NCBI GenBank assembly: GCA_900759045.1
Contig: CAAETU010000045.1
Span: 1-30,967 of the forward strand
Direction: 5' to 3'
Source: an uncultured Collinsella sp.
Lineage (GTDB): Bacteria; Actinomycetota; Coriobacteriia; Coriobacteriales; Coriobacteriaceae
DNA: 30,967 nucleotides
Numbering within the stretch: position 1 is the first letter of the stretch; the number at the start of each line of letters is the position of its first letter. The translations under genes and the position numbers were made by a program. This document shows positions 1-9,049 of the stretch, piece after piece. Under the pieces are notes generated by a model. That model saw only the letters and a program-made list of their open reading frames with translations, did not search any database and had not been told where the DNA came from.

Positions 1-1954
1 CGGCGTTGGAGGGCTGGGAGCTGAAGCCGGTGGCGCTCACCGACAGGGACCCCGACGACGCGGAGCAGGACAGCTTCACGTCGGGACGGGCGACGCTAAA
101 CGAGCCTTCGCCGCAAGGGAACGCTTCGGCCCCATCCAGAATGCACCAAGCCTTGACAGTCTTCTTTCCAAAGACATCTTGTAAATCATTTAACGGGATG
201 GGACAAATCCAAGAATCGCCAGACCGTTTAGCCGGAATCCATTGGGACTTTCCGCCCTCGGATAATATTTGATATGAAACCACATTCGGCTCTATGGCCC
301 ATTGTCCAGCGTCAACGGTAACTTGAGTCTCAGTTAAATCGAAAGACAGCGAGCACTTATTGTCACCAAACGTCTTAGAATCCGCTTCAAAAGTCTCATT
401 GCTCACCGTAACGTAAGCGCTGACTTTAAAAACGCCATATTCCCTATCAAAATCAAAGGAGGCACTCCAGCTGTGGTCCTTCTGATCGTACGCTTGAACC
501 CAATCAATACGCCCCGAGGGAGATTCAACCTTAAATGCAGCATTTGTGGGCTCTCCACCAGAGCATTTCAAGGTCATATCGATCTTTTTACCTGATTTTT
601 TATATTCAAGCGAGCCATTAAACCATGTTGATTTGGGGAACTGGGAAATGATGGCATCAGCGTCAGCTTCGCCAAGTTGCTTGCAGCCTTCATCGCTAAA
701 ATAATTCCAGGCATCGCCTGCATTTGAAATAAAGCCATGTTCAATTAAGATGCCAGGGATCCCCTGCTCGCGGGCGCATCGGATTACCGCAAACTCATCT
801 CCCACTTGCATCTGGAAAACGCCGCGGTACGTAAGACCCATAGCAGCAAGGTTATTCATAACCTTATTGGCAAGCTCAACAGAAACCTGCGTATAGTCTG
901 ATCCATTTGCGGTGGGAGCGTAAACCTCAGCGCCATGAGCGGCGGAAGGACCGGAATTGATATGAAAGCTCACGAATGCTTGCGCGCCCTGATCAATGCA
1001 GCGCTGGACGCGATATAGAAAATCATTACCGGAATAATTGCCGTATTGTTCACGAGCAAGAACGACCTTAAAGCCATATGCCTCAAGCTTATTCTTGCAT
1101 GCCGTCACAATCTTCCAGGTAAGATCGGCCTCGCTTTTGCCATTGCCCTGTGCACCGGGGTCAGATCCACCGTGACCAGCATCGAGAGCGATTACGCTAA
1201 CGTTGCGAGCAGAGCGAGCGGCATAAGTAGAAACACCATCCGGAGAATCGGCGCACTCCAACGCCTGCTGAATTGACTGGGCCTCAACAGCATTTCCGTC
1301 CCCATCTGCATAATAAACAGATGTGCCCTCGGAGTTCATAGAGCTATCTGCGACGGTGAATGAATAATCTCGATCAGATAGATCGATTTTATGCTCAGTC
1401 CCATCTCCCTCTAGATAATACGAAATCGAAGTGAGGAAATAAGTATTAGCTTCGAGTTTTGCGCCAAAGGTAAAGGCGGCAGAATTATCAGCCGTAGCAG
1501 ACGCGTCGACAGAGCCCTTTACGCCGTTGGCGCTCACATAGCCAAGCGTAGCAGAGGAAAGAACTTCACCGTCATTAGGAGTAGCAAAAGCAATGACCTG
1601 ATCAGCTCCAGAGGGAAGGCTTGGGTAGGCCAGGTAAACGTATTCGAAGGTCGACTCGACCGAATCGACCTGTTGATCGGTCTTGACATCGCTTTCAGTT
1701 GCGCCTTGGCTCAACGACTCGATAGCCTCAATATCCCCTTCAACCGGTGATTGGTCAACGGTAGCCTCACTGCTTTCAACATCGTCACCACGTGCAGCAA
1801 CTCCGTCATCACCCGCAGAAATCACATCCGTCACAGCTTCAGCTGGCTGCGCCTCGTTCAACCCGTAAGCAGCAACTACAGGACTCATCAATGACGAAAA
1901 TGTCAGAAGAGCAGCCAGAGAAAAACTGGTTGTGACACGTAAAACCTTTTTCAT
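1..1954 (-). CDS. Secreted N-acetylmuramoyl-L-alanine amidase, 3' end cut by window edge
   Basis: Zinc-dependent cell-wall hydrolase of the Amidase_3 family, which cuts the bond between N-acetylmuramic acid and the stem peptide. I translated it by hand; 651 codons are visible and it runs off the window. Residues 1-29 are a signal peptide (MKKVLR, hydrophobic core, then SPVVA-A). Residues ~30-250 are an acidic Ser/Ala-rich linker and a beta-rich segment. The catalytic domain spans ~253-430, with expected ligands in LDAGHGG (H261), KSEADL (E275) and SFHINS (H331), and catalytic Glu in LIEHGF (E405). After ~440 come beta-rich modules that resemble GBS_Bsp-like repeats (about 455-545, a second one after), ending in a Ser-rich repeat at the edge. 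The ATG at 1952-1954 follows a GGGGA ribosome binding site. Most of the gene is AT-richer than its neighbours, but the last ~120 bases are GC-rich, which suggests a mosaic. Function is confident; repeat naming is tentative. Confidence 0.9.
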   Translation of the reverse strand, partial: MKKVLRVTTSFSLAALLTFSSLMSPVVAAYGLNEAQPAEAVTDVISAGDDGVAARGDDVESSEATVDQSPVEGDIEAIESLSQGATESDVKTDQQVDSVESTFEYVYLAYPSLPSGADQVIAFATPNDGEVLSSATLGYVSANGVKGSVDASATADNSAAFTFGAKLEANTYFLTSISYYLEGDGTEHKIDLSDRDYSFTVADSSMNSEGTSVYYADGDGNAVEAQSIQQALECADSPDGVSTYAARSARNVSVIALDAGHGGSDPGAQGNGKSEADLTWKIVTACKNKLEAYGFKVVLAREQYGNYSGNDFLYRVQRCIDQGAQAFVSFHINSGPSAAHGAEVYAPTANGSDYTQVSVELANKVMNNLAAMGLTYRGVFQMQVGDEFAVIRCAREQGIPGILIEHGFISNAGDAWNYFSDEGCKQLGEADADAIISQFPKSTWFNGSLEYKKSGKKIDMTLKCSGGEPTNAAFKVESPSGRIDWVQAYDQKDHSWSASFDFDREYGVFKVSAYVTVSNETFEADSKTFGDNKCSLSFDLTETQVTVDAGQWAIEPNVVSYQILSEGGKSQWIPAKRSGDSWICPIPLNDLQDVFGKKTVKAWCILDGAEAFPCGEGSFSVARPDVKLSCSASSGSLSVSATGFSSQPSNA

Positions 1955-2003
1955 ATTGAATCCCCAGTCAAAATGAATATCCATGTGGCAACATTATCCA
2001 TCA

Positions 2004-2031
2004 ATTATCTCTTCTTTTGAACAATTGTCAT
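2004..2031 (-). promoter_or_regulatory. Probable sigma-70-type promoter of the amidase gene
   Basis: Reading the minus strand, ATGACA (2026-2031) and GATAAT (2004-2009) are separated by 16 bases. Each hexamer has one mismatch to consensus. The -10 lies about 50 bases upstream of the amidase ATG. Confidence 0.5.
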
Positions 2032-2101
2032 TGAAAGGAATCGTGTTGAATCAAGATGGCACGAAACGGAGATCCCGATTCGTTTGGCCATCTGCTAACT
2101 T

Positions 2102-2167
2102 GGCAACCCTTACCGTTGCCTCCACCCAAATGCAACTAAAACCGTTGCAAACGCAATTAGGTATAAT
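2102..2167 (+). promoter_or_regulatory. Promoter with two matching dyads upstream of the first glycosyltransferase
   Basis: A perfect -10 hexamer TATAAT sits at 2162-2167 with no recognisable -35. Two dyads of the same layout, GCAAC-N7-GTTGC, lie upstream: GGCAAC/GTTGCC at 2102-2120 and TGCAAC/GTTGCA at 2131-2149. Their spacers both end in ACC, and their centres are 29 bp apart. This looks like a regulator-dependent promoter with a tandem operator. The regulator is unknown. Confidence 0.45.
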
Positions 2168-2197
2168 TCTTCCAAATCGCCTAGAGAAAGTGTTTGA

Positions 2198-3298
2198 ATG
2201 CTGACCGTAATCGTGCCTACTTACAATGCCGAGCCGTATCTTTCTCAGGCTATAGGCAGCCTATTAAACGAAAACAAAATCAACCTGGAGATCCTCGCCA
2301 TCAACGACGGATCCACTGACAACTCCCTCTCCATTATGCAAGATTTCGCTGCGCACGACTCACGCGTTCGAGTGATCGATAAGGCAAACCAGGGTTACGG
2401 CGCAACCTGCAATCTGGGCATTCGCGAGGCAAAGGGCGACTGGATTGCCATCCTCGAGCCCGATGACTGGATTGAGCCCGGAATGTACTCCGATATGTTT
2501 GCCTTTGCCAAGCGCGAATTTGGCGATCCGAACAAGCTCGATATTATTGAGACCCCGTATTGGATCATTCGCAACCCCGATACTCCCCAAGAGGTCAAAC
2601 TACACTGCGCGTATCGCGGTCGCATTAAACCGCCTCGGCAACCATTCACCATTCACGACGCTCCACACCTGCTGGCCCATCATCCGTCCATTTGGTCGGC
2701 AATCTATCGTCGCGACTTCCTGTTGCAAAACAATATCTGGTTTAAGGAAATCCCCGGTGCGGGCTGGGCCGATAATCCATTCCTTGTCGAAACGCTATGC
2801 CAGGCAAAGGCGATCGCTTACTGGCCCAAGCCGTATTACTGCTACCGCGAGGAAACGCCCGAAAAGGCGGCTGCTCTGGCCAAGCGTGACCCCTTGATGC
2901 CGTTTAATCGCTGGAACGATATGGTCGATATTCTTGAGCGGCTCAACGTCACCGACCCCGCCGTTTGGACACCCCAAATCACACGTGGCTTCACCTATAT
3001 GGGCATCATGATTGAGCACACCGGAATTGAAGGCCACCCCGAAATCGAGCGGGCGATCCACAGGATGTTCGAACGCATGCCACAAGAGCTGGTATTTGCC
3101 AATCCTCGCGTTACTCCCGCGGCCAAAAAGCTCTATGCCGAGTATATGGGCATCGCCGACCCTAAAATCAGCTACTGCGCATACGCCAAGGACCTCGTGG
3201 GCGAGGGCTTGTATAACGTATGGAACAAGGGCCCCAAGCAGACTCTAAAAATGATCACATCGCACTTTGGTTCATACAACGCACGCGCTGGAAAATAG
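2198..3298 (+). CDS. Family 2 glycosyltransferase
   Basis: A 366-residue cytoplasmic GT-A-fold glycosyltransferase, expected to transfer a sugar from a nucleotide-sugar onto a growing surface glycan. The N-terminus has the GT2 signature: TVIVPTYNAEPYL (3-15), then LAINDGSTDNS (~34-44), and the metal-binding acidic motif LEPDDW at ~87-92. An aromatic-rich central region carries WADNPF, where a catalytic Asp is expected. The C-terminal third has no recognisable domain. The ATG at 2198 gives the full PTYN core with no room for more. The acyltransferase gene follows after four bases, so the two are probably cotranscribed and act on the same glycan. Donor and acceptor cannot be told from sequence. 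Confidence 0.88.
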   Translation: MLTVIVPTYNAEPYLSQAIGSLLNENKINLEILAINDGSTDNSLSIMQDFAAHDSRVRVIDKANQGYGATCNLGIREAKGDWIAILEPDDWIEPGMYSDMFAFAKREFGDPNKLDIIETPYWIIRNPDTPQEVKLHCAYRGRIKPPRQPFTIHDAPHLLAHHPSIWSAIYRRDFLLQNNIWFKEIPGAGWADNPFLVETLCQAKAIAYWPKPYYCYREETPEKAAALAKRDPLMPFNRWNDMVDILERLNVTDPAVWTPQITRGFTYMGIMIEHTGIEGHPEIERAIHRMFERMPQELVFANPRVTPAAKKLYAEYMGIADPKISYCAYAKDLVGEGLYNVWNKGPKQTLKMITSHFGSYNARAGK

Positions 3299-3302
3299 TC
3301 TG

Positions 3303-4448
3303 ATGGGCAGCAAAGCAAGCAGAAATACCTCCATCGAGGCGCTGCGCTTGGTCGCGGTCGCCGGGATTGCGATATTCCACACGTTTCAGTGGACCTTTCA
3401 AGCCGTCTGCGCCGGTCTACCGGAATATGTGCCGCTCGCCGTCTTCCCTTACTCCGGCGCGCTCGGCCTCATCAACCTGCTGGGCTGCTGGGCCAACGAG
3501 GTCTTCTTTATGATCTCGGGATACTTCCTTATTCCCTCGGCGGTACGCGCCCTCCAAAACGGTTCATCCGCGCAGGGCCTCACGCTCAAATCGCTTGGGC
3601 GCCTCAAGAAGATCGTCTTGCCCACGCTCTTTTATTGCGCAGCTTGCCTGCTTGTTTCGATGTACGTCTATCCCCTGCCCGAAATCTCGCTGCATGAGAT
3701 TGGCTGGCTTACGCTGGGCATCGAGTTTATCTGGGTTTATGCAGCATCCGCATTGCTCGTGCCGGCGATTGCGTTGGCAAGGCAGCGGATCGGCAGCAAA
3801 AGGGCCCCGTTTGTCGTAGCGCTCCTCGTGCTCACAACATTTGGAATCAATTGCTTCATCGCGGCGACGGCGAACGAAGCGGACGGTATCGTTTTGTGGC
3901 GCAAGCTCATGAGCGCCGTTACCTACCTGGTCGCGTTTATTGCAGCTGGAGAAATGCGCTTTGTCCTCGAATGCCACGGCAACGCATCCGGCGCTCAAAA
4001 ATCCAAGATTGTACTCATCGGACTCGTTGCCGCCACCATCGCGCTCGAGCTTCTGCTATCGGCAAACAGCCAGTACGACGCGCTCTGGAAGCTCTCTTAT
4101 AAGTCCACTTCCGTCATATCCTTTATCTTGGCCGCCGCATCCGTTGCCGCCGCAGCGCTCCATCAGCCGCGCCACGAAGTCCTAGTTGCAGACAAGACAA
4201 TCGTGTCTCTCGCCGCAGGAACGCTCGCTTTCTACGCTGTGCAGTCGTTTACCTGTAACGTCTGGCGACCCATCTTTGACAAAGCAATCTACACCATGGC
4301 GACAGGCATCCAAACGGGAGAGCCCCGTCCAGCCGCCGCCATTTTGCTCGGAATCCTTATGAGCCTTTGCCTCGCGCTTTCCCTGCTCCTCGTGGATATC
4401 GTGCGCAGAGCCGTAGTCGACGCCATCAAGGCCCGTATGAACGGCTAA
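3303..4448 (+). CDS. Acyltransferase_3 family membrane acyltransferase
   Basis: Polytopic membrane protein of about 381 residues in the OafA/WecH-type acyltransferase_3 family, which O-acylates (usually acetylates) cell-surface sugars. The family signature is at the N-terminus: IEALRLVAVAGIAIFHTF, with the conserved Arg and His on the first membrane helix. Around ten hydrophobic segments follow, including one with NEVFFMISGYFL, which matches the family's second helix. I chose the ATG at 3303, four bases after the glycosyltransferase stop. An in-frame ATG at 3267 would add 12 unlikely residues and overlap that gene. The last four bases overlap the convergent gene's end. The pairing with a GT2 gene supports surface-glycan decoration; substrate unknown. 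Confidence 0.85.
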   Translation: MGSKASRNTSIEALRLVAVAGIAIFHTFQWTFQAVCAGLPEYVPLAVFPYSGALGLINLLGCWANEVFFMISGYFLIPSAVRALQNGSSAQGLTLKSLGRLKKIVLPTLFYCAACLLVSMYVYPLPEISLHEIGWLTLGIEFIWVYAASALLVPAIALARQRIGSKRAPFVVALLVLTTFGINCFIAATANEADGIVLWRKLMSAVTYLVAFIAAGEMRFVLECHGNASGAQKSKIVLIGLVAATIALELLLSANSQYDALWKLSYKSTSVISFILAAASVAAAALHQPRHEVLVADKTIVSLAAGTLAFYAVQSFTCNVWRPIFDKAIYTMATGIQTGEPRPAAAILLGILMSLCLALSLLLVDIVRRAVVDAIKARMNG

Positions 4449-5827
4449 GCGACCTTCTGACTCCTCAGACCACGAAGCGCGCTTACACCCGAAACAAATA
4501 AAATCGCAAAGACAATCGCCCAATTCTTGCAGCCAAATACCGGAATATGAACGATCGCATGGTCATGCATAACAACGAAATAACCCAGAACAACAACCAG
4601 AGGCAGTGCCATGAGCAGCGACTGGATCAACACCTTTCGACGACGGCCGTCTTGTGCGCCGCCCCGTATCGAGCAAACGAGCACGGCAATCCAGATCGCC
4701 AATACGGCAGCAAACGAAACAAGGCAAACGACGTTCGAGATCATCGCATAACCGGCAGTTGAGCAAATGGCGAACAGCTGCGGGCTCATGCAATAAAACT
4801 CCTTCAAAATCTGAGGCCAGTCAGCCTGGGGCAACAGTGACGAAGTCCCATGCGCAGACCAAAGGCCCATCTCGCCCAGAACGTTCGAAAAGACCTCGTC
4901 CCAGCCCAGCACAAATGCCGCGACAACCCATTTCATCGCCCAGGTAAACACAAACGAAAGCCCAAACCCAAAGAGCGCTTGCAGCATCGTGACGACGCAA
5001 CGCTTGGGGCGCTCACCCTTGGGGAGCGCAATGAAGGCGAAAAAGCAATGCAGGGCGACAACTGCGGCAGGAATCGTTAAAAAGTCAAGAAACGAAAACA
5101 CGGCGCCCGTCGCTATCGACCAAAGGACAAGGCGGCTTGTGAAAACCCGTGCGTTCGGGGCCGAGCCCAAACGAAGGCTCATGCAAGACATCATGATGAG
5201 CGCCACAAAGAACGAGATGCACAGCAGCAGATCACCGATAAAATTGAAAAACAGATTGGTCGAGAACAGCAGGATTGCAAGGAAACCCAACGTCACTGGC
5301 TTTGAAAACCGCTTCCGCAAGGCAACGTAAGCGCAAGCGGAGCCGACAATCGCCAGAGCGGCCGCAGGCACCACGACAACGTCGATACCGCCAATAAACA
5401 GGCAGGCATTCGTAAGTAGCTGCCATCCATGCCAATACCGGTAGTACTGCTGATGCGTAATCCCACCGGCTTTCGTAACGTCATCAATCTCGGCAACAGT
5501 CATCGTCTTAAATGGAGAACCTTGGTCCTTTTGCTGTGCGACTTCAATGATAAAGCGATTGTTATTAAAGCAAACAGGACCAGCTGCAACACGGTGGTCG
5601 TAGACATACATGTCAGACAACAGGGCAGAGGACTCCGAACCCTGCACATGCGACTCGATGACGGGCCTCGGCAGACAATTTGCCGCGGTATTGCTCAGTA
5701 CAAATGCGGTCTGAAGAACCAAAAACAGCAACATGACCTTGACGGGAAGGCTATCGGCAAAGGAAGCTAAACGAGTTTTATTCACAGGGCATCCAAACAC
5801 AAAGATCGCGTGCGCGGGATTCGGCAC
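4445..5827 (-). CDS. Polytopic membrane protein, possibly GT-C-like, function unknown
   Basis: A 460-residue membrane protein I cannot assign firmly. One hydrophobic helix (~28-48) is followed by an extracytoplasmic stretch of about 85 residues holding several Cys, then eight to ten further membrane segments. The stretch ending QQYYRYWHGWQLL, just before the second helix, recalls a YWHGY-type motif in uncharacterised GT-C-like membrane proteins of Gram-positive bacteria, in which a large loop after helix 1 carries acidic residues. That layout would fit a lipid-linked sugar transferase or flippase, but this is inference. It converges on the acyltransferase gene with a 4-base overlap and lies among glycosyltransferases. 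The start is uncertain: a GTG at ~5785 would remove the first 14 residues, which look atypical. Confidence 0.6.
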   Translation of the reverse strand: MPNPAHAIFVFGCPVNKTRLASFADSLPVKVMLLFLVLQTAFVLSNTAANCLPRPVIESHVQGSESSALLSDMYVYDHRVAAGPVCFNNNRFIIEVAQQKDQGSPFKTMTVAEIDDVTKAGGITHQQYYRYWHGWQLLTNACLFIGGIDVVVVPAAALAIVGSACAYVALRKRFSKPVTLGFLAILLFSTNLFFNFIGDLLLCISFFVALIMMSCMSLRLGSAPNARVFTSRLVLWSIATGAVFSFLDFLTIPAAVVALHCFFAFIALPKGERPKRCVVTMLQALFGFGLSFVFTWAMKWVVAAFVLGWDEVFSNVLGEMGLWSAHGTSSLLPQADWPQILKEFYCMSPQLFAICSTAGYAMISNVVCLVSFAAVLAIWIAVLVCSIRGGAQDGRRRKVLIQSLLMALPLVVVLGYFVVMHDHAIVHIPVFGCKNWAIVFAILFVSGVSALRGLRSQKVA

Positions 5828-6022
5828 CTATGTAATACCACAATGCGCGCTTGTAATCTCGCCACGCACACACGTCAACCAGGCTTGTAGCAAACGTTCT
5901 TGGTGATTAGCGGAACATTGCCCGCGGGCGCCCGCCTACGCTTACAATAGTCATGTCCAATGGGACACGTTGTTTATTCCGCAGGGCCGATATGCCGCCC
6001 ACGCGAAAGGATATTCTCGTTC

Positions 6023-7042
6023 ATGACTTCCACCCTTCCCGCCCCCATCGACAAGCTCGCCATCGTTGTCGTCACCTATAAGCGCCAGGAGCTCCTGGCC
6101 AACCTGTTCGACTCCATGACCGAGCTCACGGCCGAACCTTGGCGCATCGTGATCGTCGATAACGAGAATTCGCGCGAGACCGAGGCCATGTGCTCCGCGT
6201 TCAACGAACGCCTCGCCAACCTGTGGGGCATCGACACCGATCAGCCCGATGCAAATGATGGCACCGACCGCGTTATCTACGCGCCGCAGCTCGAAAACGG
6301 CGGCGGCGCAGGCGGCTTTTCCGCCGGCACCAAATGCGCCTACGACCTGGGCGCCCAGTGGTTCTGGGTCATGGACGACGACGTGCTCGTCATCCCGGAG
6401 GGCATCGAGCGCCTGGCAAAGTGGACCGACCGCTACGACGTTATCCAGGGTTCGCGCCTGGACTTCGACGGCGGCGCCTTCTTTTGGCAATACCAGCTCA
6501 TCCTTTCGCTTGGTATCCCCAACCCCATTGCCAAGTGGGACTTGGGCCCCGAGGGCTACCGCGCCATGAATCAGCTATGCTTTGAAGGCGGCCTGTTCTC
6601 GCGTCGCGTAGTCGACAAGATTGGCCTGCCCGATGCGCGCTTCTTCATCTACGGTGACGACGCCTGCTACGGTTATGTCGCCAGCCAGCACTTCCCCGCC
6701 GCTGTAGTTGCCGACGTGGTGCTCAAGCGCGCCCGCGCCGTCTCTAACTGGGACATCGCCGGCAAACGACAGCTCAACTCCACGAGCGACACCAACCGCT
6801 ACTACATCATGCGCAACCGAGGCTTCCTCGCTCGCTATATGCAGATTTATGGCGACTACCACCCCATGCTGTTCCGCTTGGGCAATGCCGCGACCTTCTG
6901 CAAGGAATTCATTCGCCTGGCTGCGGTCGACAAATGCTTTAAGACCGGCATTCCGGCGCTGCGTCGCGGCATGAAGGACGCCCGCAAGATCATCAAGGAT
7001 CCCGACTGGAAGCCCATGCCGCCCATGAAGGACGCAGAGTAG
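6023..7042 (+). CDS. Family 2 glycosyltransferase (galactofuranosyl/rhamnosyl-transferase-like)
   Basis: A 339-residue GT2 enzyme of the COG1216 type, which includes rhamnosyl- and galactofuranosyltransferases of cell-wall glycans. Visible motifs are LAIVVVTYKRQELL (12-25), IVIVDNENS (42-50), a Gly-rich strand NGGGAGGF, the metal-binding WVMDDDV (DDD at 118-120), and ARFFIYGDDACYGY, the usual site of the catalytic acidic residues. The ATG at 6023 is chosen because AAAGGA lies upstream and the GT fold begins 11 residues in. An in-frame ATG at 5960 would add a segment unlike the family. The gene stands alone, convergent with the AAA-like gene. There is no transmembrane helix. Donor sugar cannot be deduced. 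Confidence 0.87.
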   Translation: MTSTLPAPIDKLAIVVVTYKRQELLANLFDSMTELTAEPWRIVIVDNENSRETEAMCSAFNERLANLWGIDTDQPDANDGTDRVIYAPQLENGGGAGGFSAGTKCAYDLGAQWFWVMDDDVLVIPEGIERLAKWTDRYDVIQGSRLDFDGGAFFWQYQLILSLGIPNPIAKWDLGPEGYRAMNQLCFEGGLFSRRVVDKIGLPDARFFIYGDDACYGYVASQHFPAAVVADVVLKRARAVSNWDIAGKRQLNSTSDTNRYYIMRNRGFLARYMQIYGDYHPMLFRLGNAATFCKEFIRLAAVDKCFKTGIPALRRGMKDARKIIKDPDWKPMPPMKDAE

Positions 7043-7051
7043 CGGACACCC

Positions 7052-8848
7052 CTACAGCCGCTGGCACACCGCTGCCACACGACACCCGTCAAAACCAAAC
7101 CCCCAGCGCATGCGGCCCACACCGGGTCGCGGTACGCGAATCTTGTCGATACCGTCGCGCTCTATGTTGAGCAGCGCCTGAACGGCCAGCAGCTCTAGGC
7201 CCAGCGCGTCCACACCGGGGTCAAACATCAAGTTGACCGTTATCAGCGGACGCTCGTCGAGCATGCCGATCGTGTCTGCCACGTCAAACACAGCGCCCGT
7301 AGGAAATACCTGGATGTCCCAGCGATCCGCGCCACGCTTTCGCCTCGAGGCAGGATTGGCATAGCCCGGCAATCCAAAGCAGAGTCCCTGCAAGAGCAGG
7401 TGATATGGCAGCTGCGCATCTGGGTTGTTCGCACCGATTCCCGCATCTCCCAGGATGCGGTCAAGCGCCTGCCTCACCGCGCCCTCATCCCCAAGGCACA
7501 ACCCGTCTCGAAACGTATCGACGTCTCGAACGTCCTCGGCAGCACGCTCAAACCAATCAATAATCACCAGACGAAAGGCCTGGCGAAGCTCGTTATTGGG
7601 CAGCCGCAGAGCACGGAGACGACTGCCATGCTCCGGCTCCTCTGTCATATCCGTCGTGAGAAAACCGGACAGATACAGCGCCGTCCACAGGCCATCATCA
7701 GACGGGGCCTCTGGACCCGCAGCGCCCAAACAAAGCGGGACCTCAACGCACCCATGGGCCTCGAGCAAATCGAACAGGACCGAAAGGCGGTCGAGATTCC
7801 ACCCGGCAACTACCCTACTCAGGCAATCGGCATATCCATACAGATCGGCACGCACAGGCGCCGTGCAGCCTCGGTCCAGAAAGCCGATCACACGCGCCGG
7901 ACTCGAGCAATAGGCCCTGCCAAACCGATATCCCTCGAGCCACTCACGCGCATCATCCAGGTATTCTTCGCGTCCAGCATGATTCAACAGAGCCTCGACC
8001 TCGGCATCCGAAAAGCCGAACCAACGGTCACACCACGTCGACAGCGGCGTCGTCAGACAATACGAGCAGTTTCGCGAAGAAAGTGCCGCTTCGGCAGGGC
8101 CGGGACGCTCCCCCATCAGACACGCCAGCCGCAACGAATCGCCCGCAGCGGCAATGACGTCAAACAGCACGCAATCGAATAGCTTTGCCGGATCGGCGCC
8201 GGAAGCGCCCCTCGCACTCGCACGGCCCAACCACACCGCGTCGTACCCATCAACAAGCAATACAACCTGCTCATCACAGGCCATCACCAGCAGCTCAATG
8301 AGCACGCCAAGCACCGAGTCAACCTCGTCCGCGCTCGCTACGCCACGCGCAACGCGTTCGATGTGACGCACCTTATCTCGCGCTAAATCCGGAGCCTCCA
8401 AGAGCGCCAACAGCCGAGCGCACTCGCCCGAAAGAGCATCACGCACGACGTCGGCAACAGCGGCGTCACGCCTCGTAGCGCCAGAAAAGTCCAGCGATAT
8501 CACCGGATAGCAAGCGTACTCGTCCCGATAGCGTCCGCTGGCCGCATCCCAAATCTGGGAACCAGCAAACAGGCCCCGATCGACCTGCCCGACCGCGGGT
8601 CGCTCCAGAAAAGCCTTAAGCATCGACAGGTTCATGCTCTTGCCAAAGCCTTCGGGTCGACAGCACACCACAACAGAGGCATCAGCATCCAAGACATCGG
8701 CAATAAACATCGTCTTGTCGACTAGCACGCATCGATCCATGGCCTCGGCAAAGTCATGTTCGCCGACCGGTAGCGCCCCGTTACCCGAGCGATCGATCAA
8801 CTCTACGCCATAGTAGGCAGTATCACCATAAATCGCCTGTTCAGACAC
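7052..8848 (-). CDS. AAA-ATPase-like protein with degenerate PD-(D/E)XK-type C-terminus
   Basis: A 598-residue cytoplasmic protein resembling the AAA-ATPase_like/DUF1703 family, abundant in gut bacteria and of unknown role. The N-terminal signature is recognisable: GEHDFAEAM (~29-37), VLVDKTMFI (~41-49) and RPEGFGKSM (64-72), a loose Walker A-like loop where the family usually has RPRRFGKS. The family's C-terminal nuclease domain begins near YHLLLQG. It keeps DRWDIQVF, supplying the first acidic residue, but the following strand reads PLITVNLMF where an E-x-K pair is expected. The nuclease is therefore probably inactive. The start is a GTG at 8846-8848, fixed by AGGGAGAA five bases upstream. 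There are no clear partner genes. Its composition matches its neighbours, so it is not a recent arrival. Confidence 0.75.
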   Translation of the reverse strand: MSEQAIYGDTAYYGVELIDRSGNGALPVGEHDFAEAMDRCVLVDKTMFIADVLDADASVVVCCRPEGFGKSMNLSMLKAFLERPAVGQVDRGLFAGSQIWDAASGRYRDEYACYPVISLDFSGATRRDAAVADVVRDALSGECARLLALLEAPDLARDKVRHIERVARGVASADEVDSVLGVLIELLVMACDEQVVLLVDGYDAVWLGRASARGASGADPAKLFDCVLFDVIAAAGDSLRLACLMGERPGPAEAALSSRNCSYCLTTPLSTWCDRWFGFSDAEVEALLNHAGREEYLDDAREWLEGYRFGRAYCSSPARVIGFLDRGCTAPVRADLYGYADCLSRVVAGWNLDRLSVLFDLLEAHGCVEVPLCLGAAGPEAPSDDGLWTALYLSGFLTTDMTEEPEHGSRLRALRLPNNELRQAFRLVIIDWFERAAEDVRDVDTFRDGLCLGDEGAVRQALDRILGDAGIGANNPDAQLPYHLLLQGLCFGLPGYANPASRRKRGADRWDIQVFPTGAVFDVADTIGMLDERPLITVNLMFDPGVDALGLELLAVQALLNIERDGIDKIRVPRPGVGRMRWGFGFDGCRVAAVCQRL

Positions 8849-9049
8849 CGTAACTTCTCCCTAAAACGCAGCACGATGCCCATTGTATCGAGCAACTCAA
8901 CCGCAATTATGCCGTCATACAGACGTTTCGGGCAACGGTAGCAACATGAGGTGTGAGGGGGCATAACTAATCGATGCACAACAAAACAGGGCCCGATGCA
9001 GTTGCACCGGACCCCGTCCTAGTTCTTAGATTATCAGGCGACCAGGAAC
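8849..9049. other. Intergenic stretch with GCAAC half-sites
   Basis: No gene is seen. 8891-8945 contains GCAAC at 8891, 8932 and 8941. GGCAACGGTA at 8931-8940 is the reverse complement of part of the first dyad near 2111-2120. The region ends in the terminator of the surface-protein gene. Confidence 0.3.
8979..9014 (-). terminator. Rho-independent terminator of the surface-protein gene
   Basis: On the minus strand the arms GGGTCCGGTGCA and TGCATCGGGCCC pair with two G-U wobbles. They are followed by TGTTTTGTTGT. It lies about 35 bases past the stop codon at 9050. Confidence 0.8.

Noticed and set aside
1983..2204. 73-codon frame in the amidase-glycosyltransferase intergenic region
   Set aside because: It has no ribosome binding site and overlaps the predicted promoters and dyads.
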